Shown piece after piece: positions 46,209 through 55,607 of a stretch of 64,000 nt of DNA. The stretch is from Hondaea fermentalgiana (Eukaryota > Sar > Bigyra > Thraustochytrida > Thraustochytriidae). The translations under genes and the position numbers were made by a program. The first letter of the stretch is position 1. Every line of letters begins with the position of its first letter. The notes under the pieces were generated by a model. It had not been told where the DNA came from. It was given only the letters and a program-made list of their open reading frames with translations, and did no database searches. The stretch spans positions 258,277 to 322,276 of the forward strand of contig NPFB01000001.1 of the NCBI GenBank assembly GCA_014084085.1. Reading direction: 5' to 3'.

Positions 46209-46830
46209 GTTTCGGGCTGACAGCCAATCTGACCTCTCTCCCCCTGCGTCTTTCTTGCACTGGACCGCAACGCACTGTAACGCACAGCACTGCGCAGCAG
46301 CGCGATGCGCCAGGCCAAACGGCGTGCGATGCGACTGCCACGAACGGTCCTTCAGGCCAGCGTAGCGAGAGCCGCGCGAGCGCGCGCGGAGTTCGAGTTC
46401 TGACTGACAGGGAGTGCTCGAGTGTTGGAGTGCAACGGTTGCGCAACCCAAATTCCACGCGAGGATGGATTCTTTTCTTCGATGTGGACTTTAGGTCCCA
46501 GTGGCATTGGAAAGCGCTTTGGGGCTTGCGAGAGAGCGGATTTGCTCAAATAGACAGACACACGAGGCGCTGATTCGAAAAGGTGAGAAAGATCGGTCAA
46601 ACAGAACTATCCTCGTACGATTCCTTTTGTTTCGGTTCTAGCAAAGATATCGACGCATTCCCACGCGCCAAATTCAGATCCTTGTCGCCTTACTTGCCTC
46701 AGGGCCGCAAAGCCCCATTGCACAGCTGCTCAACACAAGTGGCCCAAAACTTTTAAAAGTACTGCATCGTCGCCAGGCCGTTGCCGCCGCGTATCGCGAA
46801 GGCACCTAACACGAACATACTCGCAATCCG
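46209..46830. other. Intergenic between two minus-strand genes
   Basis: 622 bp with the promoter of the basic coiled-coil gene and the 3' end of MSH1. I see no gene; short CGCACTG/CGCACAG words repeat near 46270-46290. Confidence 0.45.
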
Positions 46831-49800
46831 CTATGACGACGACGACGATGACGAAGGCGGCGGTCGCAAGAGCGAGCCGAGATATTCTCGCACAGCGCCA
46901 ATGACGCGATCAGCATCAGCTTTGCTGAGAGCGTGAACGTCGAGCGCATCGAGCTTGGAGGACAGCTGTGGGAGCGAGAGCTGCGACCATTCTTCGCTGT
47001 CGATGTGGACCCCACCAGAGGGCGCTTCCACAGCGCCCGTCATCGGAGACTTCGTCACAGCGTCAGTCGCAGCGTCAACCACAGCGCCATTGCGCGAGCT
47101 TTGAAGGCGAGTTTGATCGTCGAACTCGAGTAGGAGCTCCTCCGTGCGTCTGAGAACGGTCTCGGGAACATCCGCGAGGCGAGCCGCGTGCACACCATAC
47201 GAGTTGTCAGCGATGCCGGTTTCAATCTCGTACATGTAGATGAGTTCGTTGGTTTTCTTGTCGAGAACCGAATTCATTTTGAGGAGTTCCATGGCGCTGT
47301 CGTCGGGCGCGAGCAACGCGGGAAGCTGATGAAAGTGCGTGGCGAAGAGCGTGCGGCATCCAATGTCCACAAGGGCTTCAAGCACAGATTGCGCAATAGC
47401 GCAACCATCACGCGTTGAGGTTCCGCGACCAATCTCATCAACAATGACAAAGGACCGCGCGGTTGCGCGACGAAGAATTGCAGCGGTTTCCTCCATTTCG
47501 ACCATGAAGGTCGATCGATCAGCAATGAGCTCGTCGGATGCGCCAACTCTACAAAAGAGGCGGTCCACGAGCCCAAGCGTTGCCTCTCTGGCCGGAACGA
47601 ATGCGCCAATCTGGGCGAGGATAATTATGTGAGCGTTCTGACGGAGGTAGGTGCTCTTGCCCCCCATGTTGGGGCCCGTGATGAGCCAAAGTGCGCGCGC
47701 GCTGTCGGCAGCAAGGTTGCCAGACGCCAGCGCCTCGTTTCGCGCAGCAAGTGAGATCGGATTGGGAACGAAGGAGCGTGGGGCGCCTCCAAACCCGCGA
47801 CTTTGGCTCTCCACGACAAGGTGTCGACCCTGGGAAACGTGAGCAACGGGGGCGTCCACGATCATAGGTCGCACCAGGTTCATGTCTTCGGCCAAGACCG
47901 CAAAACTGTTGACCACGTCAATCTCTGCGAGAGCTTCTGCAATCTCACGAATCCTCACTGCATTCATGCGCACCTGCGAAACCAGTTTCTTAGTGATGGC
48001 GGATTCGAGCGCAGCGACCTTGTCTGCTGCACGAAGCATATCGACCTCCAGATTGTTCAGTTCCTGATGGCGGAACCGTGAGCGACCGCGTAGCTCTTGC
48101 AGTTTGCGAAGCTCGGGCAGCTTATCCATGTGCTTGGCTTCCTTTGCAGGCACTTCAATGTAGAGCATGCCGTTGCGACGCATGCCTATTTTCAGCTGCT
48201 CAACCTTGAAGCGCTCCTTGAACTCTTGCTCCTTTTTCTGAACAATGCCGCGCTTGTCCCACTTAAGCTCGCGTGCTATGTCGAGTTCTTCGGAATATCC
48301 TCGTTGGATATCACCAGGCACGAGATGAAGCAAACCATCCTCATTCTCGTGCTCCTCAGCCATTTCGGTAGCGAACTCGTCGAGTGCGTCGCTCTTGGTA
48401 AAGGCCAACTCGATGGGCTCAATTACGAGGCCGCGGTCAAAGGCGTCAAAGAGATCCGAGTGCGAGGAGCGCAGCGTCCGAACTCGCTCGACACTTGTGA
48501 GCAGTGAGGAGGTGGGCAGTTCGGCGGCCGACGACGGCAACGCCAGGGCAGAGTCAGCGAAGGGCTCGGCAGGATCTAGCTCGCTCAGCAACGGCCACAG
48601 TTCGTCGGCAAGAGCGCTCGCTTGATGCAAAGCGATCGCAAGGACGGCAAGGTCCCGTTTAAGCCACGTTGAATCGACGATTCGCTGCAAGCTCCGGTGT
48701 GAATCTGCGAGAAGACCGAGGTGGTCTGAAATAATGTGACGAGCCTCGATCGAGGCCTGCAGGAACTCCACGGCGTCGTGACGCGCCTGGATGTGATCCC
48801 CGTCGATGTAAGGCGCTCGCAGATTTGTGGCAAGGAGACGCGAGCCGCCAGGCGTAATCGTACGGTCCACGGTATGTAGCAAGGATCCGCGCTTTCTGCC
48901 TGTCACTGTTTGCAGCACTTCGAGGCTCTTGAGCGCAGCCGGATCGATCTCCATGGCTGAAGCACGCGCACTAAGAAAGTCGTTGCGCTGACACGCGGAG
49001 ATGTGCGGCGTCGTGTCGCGCAGGACAAATTTGCCATACTCGAGAGCTCCAGCAAGCGCGCGACGTTCCGCCGTAGTCATGAGATCGAGCGGTACGAGAT
49101 CGTGCGCAGCCGTCTGCTCTAAGATCGAGTCGAGATTGTCGTCGTGAAAGCTTTCCTCGGGCCGAAAAGACACGCAGCAGTTACCCAGAGATGGGCAACG
49201 AATTGCATCGAGCTCGTATGGTTGCACATGAAAGATGTAATCGGCATCGCAGCTATCGTCACTGGAAGTCGGCAATCGATTGCGAATACCTTCATCTACA
49301 GCAAGCACGGGAATGCCCGCGAGCTCACGCGAGAGGATGACTTCTTTGGCGGAGAAGCGGGAGAGATTAAACTCGAGTTCCTTTTCCGAACCAAGAGGTG
49401 CAAGCGCAATTTCGCCCGTAGAGAGATCCATTTGAACAAGACCAAAGGATGGCTTGGAACGTTTGCCGTCGGAGGCGATGGAAACCAGATAGCTTGGTTC
49501 GCTTGAACTGAGAAACTCCTCATCTGTCACGGTCCCTGGTGTGAGGATGCGTCGTATTTCTCGAATCATTACCGTTGACTTTTCGCTGTCCTTTTTCATG
49601 TCCTTGTGCTGTTCGCAGACGGCGACTCGTACCTTTTTGTCGAGCACCTGCTGCAAGTAGCGATTTAAAACAGTGTGCGGGATGCCGCACATGTACTCAT
49701 TGTACCGCCTGCCCAAGGTGATTTGCAAGAGTTCAGAAACAGTTTTGGCGTCATCGAAGAAGCATTCGTAGAAATCGCCCATGCGAAAGAGGATGAGGTG

Positions 49801-50220
49801 GTCTGGGAGCTCTTCCTTGAGCTCGAGAAATTGCGCTAGAATTGGCTTGGCCAGGGCCTTCTCGCGGTGCGCCTCTGCTCGTATCCTCTCCTTCTCCTCT
49901 TCTTGCAGCTTCAAAACAGCCTCAACAGGGGAAAGCTTTTGAGGTTTTCTTCCCCTGCGAGTCGCTGCCGTCTTTGTCGTTTTGCTGGCAGACTTTTTCA
50001 CTTTCCTCGTTGTCGTCGACTCGGTTCGGGTTGGGGTCAGGGTCGACGTCGATGCCGAGGTCGATGCCGATGCCGAGGTCGAGGTCGAGGCTTCTTCCAC
50101 TGCTGCTGCTGCCGACCTTGCTCTGCTTGGTGCGAAAGCCGTCCACGCAGGTGTCCACGGAGCGCGCGGCCATCTCCGCAGCGCAGCGCGCGCAGCCCCG
50201 CGGCCTGGCGCGCGCATCAT
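46831..50220 (-). CDS. MSH1: MutS homologue, probably mitochondrial (MSH1)
   Basis: A 1129-residue MutS from the ATG at 50220. The first 40 residues are Arg/Ala/Pro-rich without acidic residues until VEEA, which fits a mitochondrial targeting peptide. A Ser/Thr-rich linker follows. The MutS mismatch-recognition domain starts near residue 125; the FRMGDFYECFFDD motif (FYE at 150-152) holds the Phe-x-Glu that inserts at mismatches. Connector, lever (RHQELNNLEVDM region) and clamp follow. The ATPase domain has Walker A GPNMGGKST (about 845-853), Walker B and the signature FVIVDEIGRGTSTRDG, and a final helix-turn-helix. It has the bacterial MutS1-like domain order with no GIY-YIG endonuclease tail, unlike plant MSH1. 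Expected role is mismatch repair of organelle DNA. It is divergent from RNF113 (170 bp apart). Confidence 0.9.
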   Translation of the reverse strand: MMRAPGRGAARAALRRWPRAPWTPAWTAFAPSRARSAAAAVEEASTSTSASASTSASTSTLTPTRTESTTTRKVKKSASKTTKTAATRRGRKPQKLSPVEAVLKLQEEEKERIRAEAHREKALAKPILAQFLELKEELPDHLILFRMGDFYECFFDDAKTVSELLQITLGRRYNEYMCGIPHTVLNRYLQQVLDKKVRVAVCEQHKDMKKDSEKSTVMIREIRRILTPGTVTDEEFLSSSEPSYLVSIASDGKRSKPSFGLVQMDLSTGEIALAPLGSEKELEFNLSRFSAKEVILSRELAGIPVLAVDEGIRNRLPTSSDDSCDADYIFHVQPYELDAIRCPSLGNCCVSFRPEESFHDDNLDSILEQTAAHDLVPLDLMTTAERRALAGALEYGKFVLRDTTPHISACQRNDFLSARASAMEIDPAALKSLEVLQTVTGRKRGSLLHTVDRTITPGGSRLLATNLRAPYIDGDHIQARHDAVEFLQASIEARHIISDHLGLLADSHRSLQRIVDSTWLKRDLAVLAIALHQASALADELWPLLSELDPAEPFADSALALPSSAAELPTSSLLTSVERVRTLRSSHSDLFDAFDRGLVIEPIELAFTKSDALDEFATEMAEEHENEDGLLHLVPGDIQRGYSEELDIARELKWDKRGIVQKKEQEFKERFKVEQLKIGMRRNGMLYIEVPAKEAKHMDKLPELRKLQELRGRSRFRHQELNNLEVDMLRAADKVAALESAITKKLVSQVRMNAVRIREIAEALAEIDVVNSFAVLAEDMNLVRPMIVDAPVAHVSQGRHLVVESQSRGFGGAPRSFVPNPISLAARNEALASGNLAADSARALWLITGPNMGGKSTYLRQNAHIIILAQIGAFVPAREATLGLVDRLFCRVGASDELIADRSTFMVEMEETAAILRRATARSFVIVDEIGRGTSTRDGCAIAQSVLEALVDIGCRTLFATHFHQLPALLAPDDSAMELLKMNSVLDKKTNELIYMYEIETGIADNSYGVHAARLADVPETVLRRTEELLLEFDDQTRLQSSRNGAVVDAATDAVTKSPMTGAVEAPSGGVHIDSEEWSQLSLPQLSSKLDALDVHALSKADADRVIGAVREYLGSLLRPPPSSSSSSS

Positions 50221-50390
50221 GACGGTCGTCTTCAACGAGAAAGACTTTGTTTGGTGGCTTCATCGGGAGCGCTGCCGGGACTCGGCCTAACCGTAACCAG
50301 TTTTTTCTTCTAAATAAAAAATTCTTCGAGCGTCGAGCTCTCGCTTGGCCTGGGCAGCAGACTCGAGTTGTAGCATCTATCGGCTGCGCG
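50221..50390. promoter_or_regulatory. 170-bp bidirectional promoter region, MSH1/RNF113
   Basis: The starts of MSH1 (minus) and RNF113 (plus) are 170 bp apart, so the promoters must overlap or be shared. An AT-rich block TTCTTCTAAATAAAAAATTC lies at 50304-50323. No consensus site is claimed. Confidence 0.5.
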
Positions 50391-51344
50391 ATGTTCAAGA
50401 AGCGCAGGAAGCGCGCGCGCGAGGGCGCGACGGACGCCAGTGGCAGCGGGAGTCGCGCATTCTCGCTAGCAAACGAAGCGCGCGAAGACGCGAGTCAGGA
50501 TCGCCGCTCCGGCCGCGCAGACGAAGACGACGGACCTGGGAACAAACTCGCCACAACAGGCTCGAGGTCACCGCCGCTGCTGCAAGCGGGCGAGCTGAGA
50601 GGGCCGGCTACGAAGACAGCCTCCAACGAGGATGACGGTGACGATGACGATGACGGCGCGGTGCTGGTCCCTGTGAGTAAACTGGGCGGAAATAAAAGGG
50701 CTAGCGCGGGCGCAGGAAGCGTGTCGGCGAGCTCTGGAAAACCAGCCGTCACAGGCCACGCTTTACGCGAAGCGCAGGAGCAGACCGTGTCTGTAAAATC
50801 TGAGTCAGAAAAGCTGCAAGAGCAAGAGAAACAAGAAGAGGAGGAACGTATGTCGAAAACTAAAAAGCCAACAGGTCGCTATGGCCCGCGAAGCGCCACA
50901 GCCAATATCAAGACCACTGTCATGATGGACTACCAACCTGATGTCTGCAAAGATTACAAGGAGACGGGATACTGTGGCTTTGGTGACAGTTGCAAGTTCA
51001 TTCATGACCGAGGCGACTACAAATCTGGCTGGGAGCTAGAGAAAGAGTGGCAACTTTCGGAGCGGAAGCGAAAGGACGATTTGCGGGCAGGCATACTTGG
51101 AGACGACGAAGACGAAGCGGCTGACGCGGATGCGAGCGGTGGAAAGAAGCGGAAACGGGATATTCCCTTTGCCTGCCATTTGTGTCGCCAACCTTTCACC
51201 AAGCCAGTCGTTACGCTCTGTGGACACTACTTTTGTCGCAAGTGCGCATTTGCGCACAACGCCAAGAGTGGTCGCTGCGCTGTTTGCGGGAAACCGACCA
51301 AGGGGATTTTCAATGCCGCTGACGAGATCATCGCAAACACATAA
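50391..51344 (+). CDS. RNF113A: RNF113/Cwc24 spliceosome zinc-finger protein
   Basis: A 317-residue protein starting MFKKRRKRAREG at 50391. Residues 1-150 are charged and disordered. The segment TANIKTTVMMDYQPDVCKDY leads into a CCCH zinc finger (C-x8-C-x5-C-x3-H: C of VCKDY, YCGFGDSC, KFIHDRGDYKSGWELE). The linker WELEKEWQLSERKRKDDL is a family hallmark. A C3HC4 RING finger follows at the C-terminus: FACHLCRQPF, VTLCGHYFCRKCA, GRCAVCGKPT. In yeast (Cwc24) and animals (RNF113A) this protein belongs to the spliceosome and acts before the first step of splicing. Few introns exist in this window, but splicing is clearly active (see SSNA1, Eaf6). Complete in length. Confidence 0.93.
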   Translation: MFKKRRKRAREGATDASGSGSRAFSLANEAREDASQDRRSGRADEDDGPGNKLATTGSRSPPLLQAGELRGPATKTASNEDDGDDDDDGAVLVPVSKLGGNKRASAGAGSVSASSGKPAVTGHALREAQEQTVSVKSESEKLQEQEKQEEEERMSKTKKPTGRYGPRSATANIKTTVMMDYQPDVCKDYKETGYCGFGDSCKFIHDRGDYKSGWELEKEWQLSERKRKDDLRAGILGDDEDEAADADASGGKKRKRDIPFACHLCRQPFTKPVVTLCGHYFCRKCAFAHNAKSGRCAVCGKPTKGIFNAADEIIANT

Positions 51345-51480
51345 GTGGTAGCCGGACAAGAACGTGACACATTGCAAGGATTCTTTGCTTGTAAATCATA
51401 ATTTTTTTGAGGGCAGATGCATCAAGAAACAAAAGAAGCAATAGGTTTCCTTTTTGAATTTTCGACGAGAGGGCGGCAAG

Positions 51481-53922
51481 TTAGGCTTTGGTTTTCTCCT
51501 CTTGCTTTGGACCAGGGTCAGCACTGGGAATGGTCTCTTTTGTCACCGCTGCACTCGGCGCTTTCTGCTTTGGGGCCTGCTTCTTGCTGGGCTGCTGCGA
51601 GCGCAAGGTGTTCGGCTGCTCGGTGGCCTTATTAGGGCCTACGTTCTCAGCAGGGGCATCTTTGACAGAGGAGGTTACGGGTTTCTGCTTGTTCGACCCC
51701 TTGGCCTTATTGTTGTTTCGCTTGGGCTTGGTGCTGGGCCCTGTGGGCTGGCCCCGCTCCTGCTGCTTTTCAAGAACCGGGGCAACGGGTGCCGGCACCT
51801 CCTCCGAGGGAGAAGACGACTTGGACGCCTCGCCAGTCGCATCTGCCGCAGCTTTGCTCTTATTTTTACCGCCGCGTTTTCCCTTGGACGATACGGACGC
51901 CTTTTGTTGCTGCGGAGCAGGACCAGGAGCAGGAACGGCAGCAGGAGGAGCGGCACTCTTTTCAGACTGCGGAGATTGCGCTTCTGGTTGTTTGCTGGAC
52001 TTTGCCGTTTCCCCTTGTTGCGATTTTTGCTGTTTCTTTGACTTCGTTTCACCATTGACGGCCTTGGATTTCGAACCATTTGCAGATTTCGCAGTAGCTT
52101 TTGCAGCTTTTGGCTCCGAAGCGGAGACAGACGAGGACGAGGAAGACGAAGAGGAAGGGGCTTTCTTCGCGGAGGCCTTGGGTGCCTTGGCGTCACTTGC
52201 CGGCGTAGTGCTGGATGTTGACTCCGAAGAGGTCGTTGCCGCGGGCGCAGCGGCAGCCGCTTGCTTACGCTGTTGCTTTCTCTTCGCCCTCGACTTTGAT
52301 GCTTTTGAGGGGATTTGCTCCTGTGTCTTTTCCTTTTCCAATTCCGAAGACGCATTGGTGGTCTCCTTTGTCGAGGTCTGCTTCTTTTCCTTGGGTTCAG
52401 AAGCAGGTTTTGGCACGGTTGCCTTGCTGCTTGCAGGAACGGGTGGTTTTGCTTCCGTGGTGGTTTTGCCCGCGTTTGCCTCCTGCGTAGCAGCAGCCTT
52501 GTTGGCCTTGGACTTATTCTTGGATGCTTTTGTCGACTTTGTCGGACCAGAGGTCGTCGCTGACTCCGCCTTCTTAATTTGTTGTTTTGCCCCCTTCTCC
52601 TGCTGCGATGTGTCCTTGTCCGAAGAAGGTTTGCTTGCTTTGGCTTTTCCTCCGTTTTCGTTCGTGGCTGTAGCAGCCCCCTTCGACTCGCTTGATGGGT
52701 TCGCAGCGGCAGCGGCAGTGGTAGCGACAGCGGCAGCGACAGCCTTTTTCTTTTTCTTGTTGTTGTTAGAACTCGATGGGTTGGCGCGTGCTGGCTGAAC
52801 CACCTTATCCTTCGTTGCTGTTGTTGCGTCGTCGCGAACAGGTTGCTGAGACTGCGCTTGCTTGGGGGGCTGCGGCTGGCCTGCCCCACGAGCAGCGGCA
52901 GACGTTCCAGCCTTTGGGGCCTTGTTGTTTGCGACATTGTTGTTCTTGGACCCGTGCTGATGCTCCATTTTGGTTTTGTTGTTATTGGTGTTGTTCTTGA
53001 TGGTGGTCGCGAGTTCGGTCACCTTGACCGAGGACGAGCCGGAGCCACGGCTGCGGTGACTGGCGTCGTCGGCCGAGCTCAGAAAGCCATCTCTGCGCTG
53101 CTGCTGTCGTGGACGGGGACCATTGTGCCCAGCAAAGTCGCGGTAGTTGGCATCAATTGCGGAGAGCTGGCGTTGAATATTTGCCTCGTTCACGCGGAGA
53201 GAAGACATTTTCTGTTCGTATTCAAGTTGAGTCTCGACGAGATCTTGCGCGAGCTGCACCGCCTTTTTGGTACCAACAATGCGCAAAAACCTGTCCTTTT
53301 CCACCATAATATTCACGCAGCCAGACTTGCGCATGATCTCCGCAATGTTTCGGCCGCGCTCGCCAATAATCGTTCGGGGCTGACCGGGTTGCAGCGGAAG
53401 CGCAATCTCTTCGTACTCGAGCATGTCGCGCGCACGGCGCACAGCTTCCGGGTCGCGTCCGCGAATTCGGACGACGCGCGTGCGAGCGTCCACGATGATG
53501 CGCTCCACGCCAGTATCTTCCTTGACCTTGGTCACGCGCGCACCACCTTTTCCAATAACGAGACCAATTAGGTTTTCTGGGACAGAGAATTCTACGCGCT
53601 GGCCGGTCTCGAACTCGGCATTGGTTGCGCGGAGGTCCTCTTCCATTTTCTCCGTCTGCTGCTTTCGCTGCTGGTACTCGATTTGGAACGAGAGGTGCGT
53701 CTCCAGCAAAGACCGCGCGGCTCTCAAACAGTCTGCGGACGCGGCCGAGATCTGGAAACTCGCCTTGCCCGGGCGGGCGCTGACGAGGTCAATCGCCGTG
53801 GCATCTGTCTTGCCACGGATCTTCTCTGCGACGGCCTTGGCGTCATCGGATTGAGACCATTGCAAGAGCTCGTACGGAACGTTTACGCCGTCGCGAAGAT
53901 CGCCGCCGCCGGCGCCTGCCAT
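51481..53922 (-). CDS. FMRP/FXR-like KH RNA-binding protein with long low-complexity tail
   Basis: An 813-residue protein. The N-terminal 240 residues match the FMRP/FXR core: a degenerate KH0-like region (about 40-75, FQISAASADCLRAARSLLE), a linker helix, KH1 (about 108-170, FSVPENLIGLVIGKGGARV; GKGG 124-127) with VERIIVDARTRVVRIRG, and KH2 (about 172-230, TIIGERGRNIAEIMRKSG; GERG 187-190) ending in FLRIVGTKKAVQLAQ. The short helix NEANIQRQLSAID corresponds to the FMRP segment that follows KH2. The N-terminal Tudor pair of FMRP is missing. The C-terminal 570 residues are Lys/Ala/Ser/Pro-rich, with stretches of poly-Asn, poly-Lys and poly-Ser, and are probably disordered; this would favour RNA granules. 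Expected role is translational control of mRNA. It is convergent with RNF113. Confidence 0.82.
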   Translation of the reverse strand: MAGAGGGDLRDGVNVPYELLQWSQSDDAKAVAEKIRGKTDATAIDLVSARPGKASFQISAASADCLRAARSLLETHLSFQIEYQQRKQQTEKMEEDLRATNAEFETGQRVEFSVPENLIGLVIGKGGARVTKVKEDTGVERIIVDARTRVVRIRGRDPEAVRRARDMLEYEEIALPLQPGQPRTIIGERGRNIAEIMRKSGCVNIMVEKDRFLRIVGTKKAVQLAQDLVETQLEYEQKMSSLRVNEANIQRQLSAIDANYRDFAGHNGPRPRQQQRRDGFLSSADDASHRSRGSGSSSVKVTELATTIKNNTNNNKTKMEHQHGSKNNNVANNKAPKAGTSAAARGAGQPQPPKQAQSQQPVRDDATTATKDKVVQPARANPSSSNNNKKKKKAVAAAVATTAAAAANPSSESKGAATATNENGGKAKASKPSSDKDTSQQEKGAKQQIKKAESATTSGPTKSTKASKNKSKANKAAATQEANAGKTTTEAKPPVPASSKATVPKPASEPKEKKQTSTKETTNASSELEKEKTQEQIPSKASKSRAKRKQQRKQAAAAAPAATTSSESTSSTTPASDAKAPKASAKKAPSSSSSSSSSVSASEPKAAKATAKSANGSKSKAVNGETKSKKQQKSQQGETAKSSKQPEAQSPQSEKSAAPPAAVPAPGPAPQQQKASVSSKGKRGGKNKSKAAADATGEASKSSSPSEEVPAPVAPVLEKQQERGQPTGPSTKPKRNNNKAKGSNKQKPVTSSVKDAPAENVGPNKATEQPNTLRSQQPSKKQAPKQKAPSAAVTKETIPSADPGPKQEEKTKA

Positions 53923-54509
53923 CTCGCTCCCCCTCCGCTCTCACTCCCGCTCTCGCTTCTTTCCGCACGAGGGCCGTCGCCGTTCTGGTCTCTGTCGTCG
54001 ACCTTCTTTTCGCCGCCGGACTTTCTTTCTCCGTTCAGCCTTGGCTTTGCGCGGGAACGAAAGCAAGGCCGCGCGCGAACACCCTCGTTGTCTTTCCGCG
54101 CGGCGTCGCCTGCGCTGCCGCGGCCCTTCGCGTCCCTGCGCTGCGCTGCGCTGCGCCGTGCCGTACCGCGCCGTGCCGTGCGCCGTGTTGCCCTTTTGGG
54201 ATCTGGCGCCGGTTGCCGCCGCGGCCATGTGCCTTCCGGGTCTGCTTTCATTCGCGCCCACCCTCCGCTTCTGCCAGCCTTTCCCGCCCAACGGACGCTG
54301 CCTATCTCCTACTGCCGCAACCCCGTCGCTCTGGGTCCGGTACCAAATCGCTTACTCCGGGGAAACATGTATCTCCGAAAGAAGCCAGGTCTATAGTCTG
54401 AATGTGAGAAAGGAAGTCGGTAATTTCACCGATACGCCGAGAAAGGGTTGTGCGGATAGGGACTGAGCTGGACGAGACAGATCGGCGACGTTGGACTCGA
54501 GGATGGAGA
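53923..54509. promoter_or_regulatory. Divergent intergenic region, FMRP-like / unknown spliced gene
   Basis: 587 bp between two divergent starts. It is GC-rich with a CTGCGCTGCG/CCGTGCCGT repeat cluster near 54137-54190. No gene is visible. Confidence 0.4.
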
Positions 54510-55352
54510 ATGGCACGACGCCTGGCAGTGACGGCGGCGCCAGCTGGCGCGCTGCGAGCGACGGTTCTGGCGCTGCTAATGTGGATGATGTGCGGAGGTC
54601 TTGACAGTGATCGCGGTCGCTTTGTGGCAGAGGCTGCGGAATATGCTGGTGCGCGTGAGGTCTGGAACCTTGCGGCAAAGCTAGAAGCCCAAGGCCTGCC
54701 GCACAGCGCTGCGGCGTTGCGGCGAGCAGAAGAGGTATGTTGGGCGTGAGATTCTGTGGTTCTTGATTCGGGATGGTGCCATTCTTTTCTCCTTGTAGAA
54801 TAGAAGATCGCTGACATTGGGCTCGTGAAATCTTGACAGGATTGCAATGTGGTCAAGCGAAATCGATATCTCGGATTCCGCTTTGAAATCTCCAAGTGGA
54901 CCACCATCGATAATTTAAACGATGCAGTACCGTCTAATCTTGATGAAAACGATCAAGGCATGCAGTCGCGGAGGCTGCGAAGAGCACAAGCCGCGATCAA
55001 ACGTAAAGCTGACGAACTTTTCTGCTTTGGCTGGACGCAATTTATCGGCGAGCCACATCCACGTGTTGTCGGAGAAGCGCGCTGCGGAGTTAGAGCTGGC
55101 GACGATTTATTGTACTGGCTTGAAGGGCATGCCGGGAGTGACCTTTACGCGCACGTGTATGATGACACGAAGATCAGCCTGCATTTTCCAGATTTCGAGA
55201 TCCTCGAGCCTTCGCGAGAGACCTGTTTTCCCGAGCCCCCACACGCGTGTGAAGATTCGTCTCTGTTCACGCAACGTCTCGTTTCTCCGGATATCATTTG
55301 GCTCACGACGAGAAATTCGGGCCAGTGTCATGTCGATGAAGACGCAGTGTAA
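54510..55352 (+). CDS. Unknown protein with signal anchor, one intron
   Basis: Exon 1 runs from the ATG at 54510 to 54734 (75 codons); a GTATGT donor at 54735 and an ACAG acceptor at 54836-54839 give a 105-bp phase-0 intron. Exon 2 is 54840-55352. The joined protein has 245 residues. Reading through the intron would hit a stop, and the joined frame stays open. Residues 1-45 contain a hydrophobic segment (TVLALLMWMMCGGL) after arginines: a signal peptide or anchor. The rest has FGWTQFIGEPHPRVVGEARC, YWLEGHAGSDLYAHVYDD and FPEPPHACEDSSLF with several Cys, but I recognise no family. A second frame in exon 2 (54922-55425) is also open and is the main competitor. The gene lies 255 bp upstream of Eaf6 on the same strand. 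Confidence 0.45.
54735..54839 (+). other. Intron in the unknown signal-anchor gene
   Basis: GTATGT donor at 54735, CAG acceptor ending at 54839; phase 0. A CTGAC near 54811 is a possible branch site. Confidence 0.5.
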
Positions 55353-55607
55353 AGAAAAAGCCTACGTCGTCTGTGTTGTTATTATTTTTTGGTTTTGCTC
55401 TGCTCGACTCTGCTCGCGTAATTGATTTTTAACATGAAGCAAGTGTTACACTCACAGTCAATCATTTTTAGAAAACTCTGCTTGCTGCTGGCCGATCGCG
55501 ATCGCGAATGCGAGGCAAGCTCTGCAACTTGTTGTTGTTGTTGTTGGTCGCCTTTACTCACAGTCACTCATTGTCAAGTCAAACACCAAAACTCAAATCT
55601 ATACACG

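Noticed and set aside
51488..52798. 436-residue frame on the plus strand, antisense to the FMRP-like gene
   Set aside because: It is Phe/Cys/Leu-rich and mirrors the Lys/Ala/Ser-rich tail of the real gene; no domain, and the KH protein on the other strand is certain.
54922..55425. Second frame (167 residues) in exon 2 of the unknown spliced gene
   Set aside because: The frame that joins cleanly at the splice site is the other one; kept as an alternative because the gene is unrecognised.
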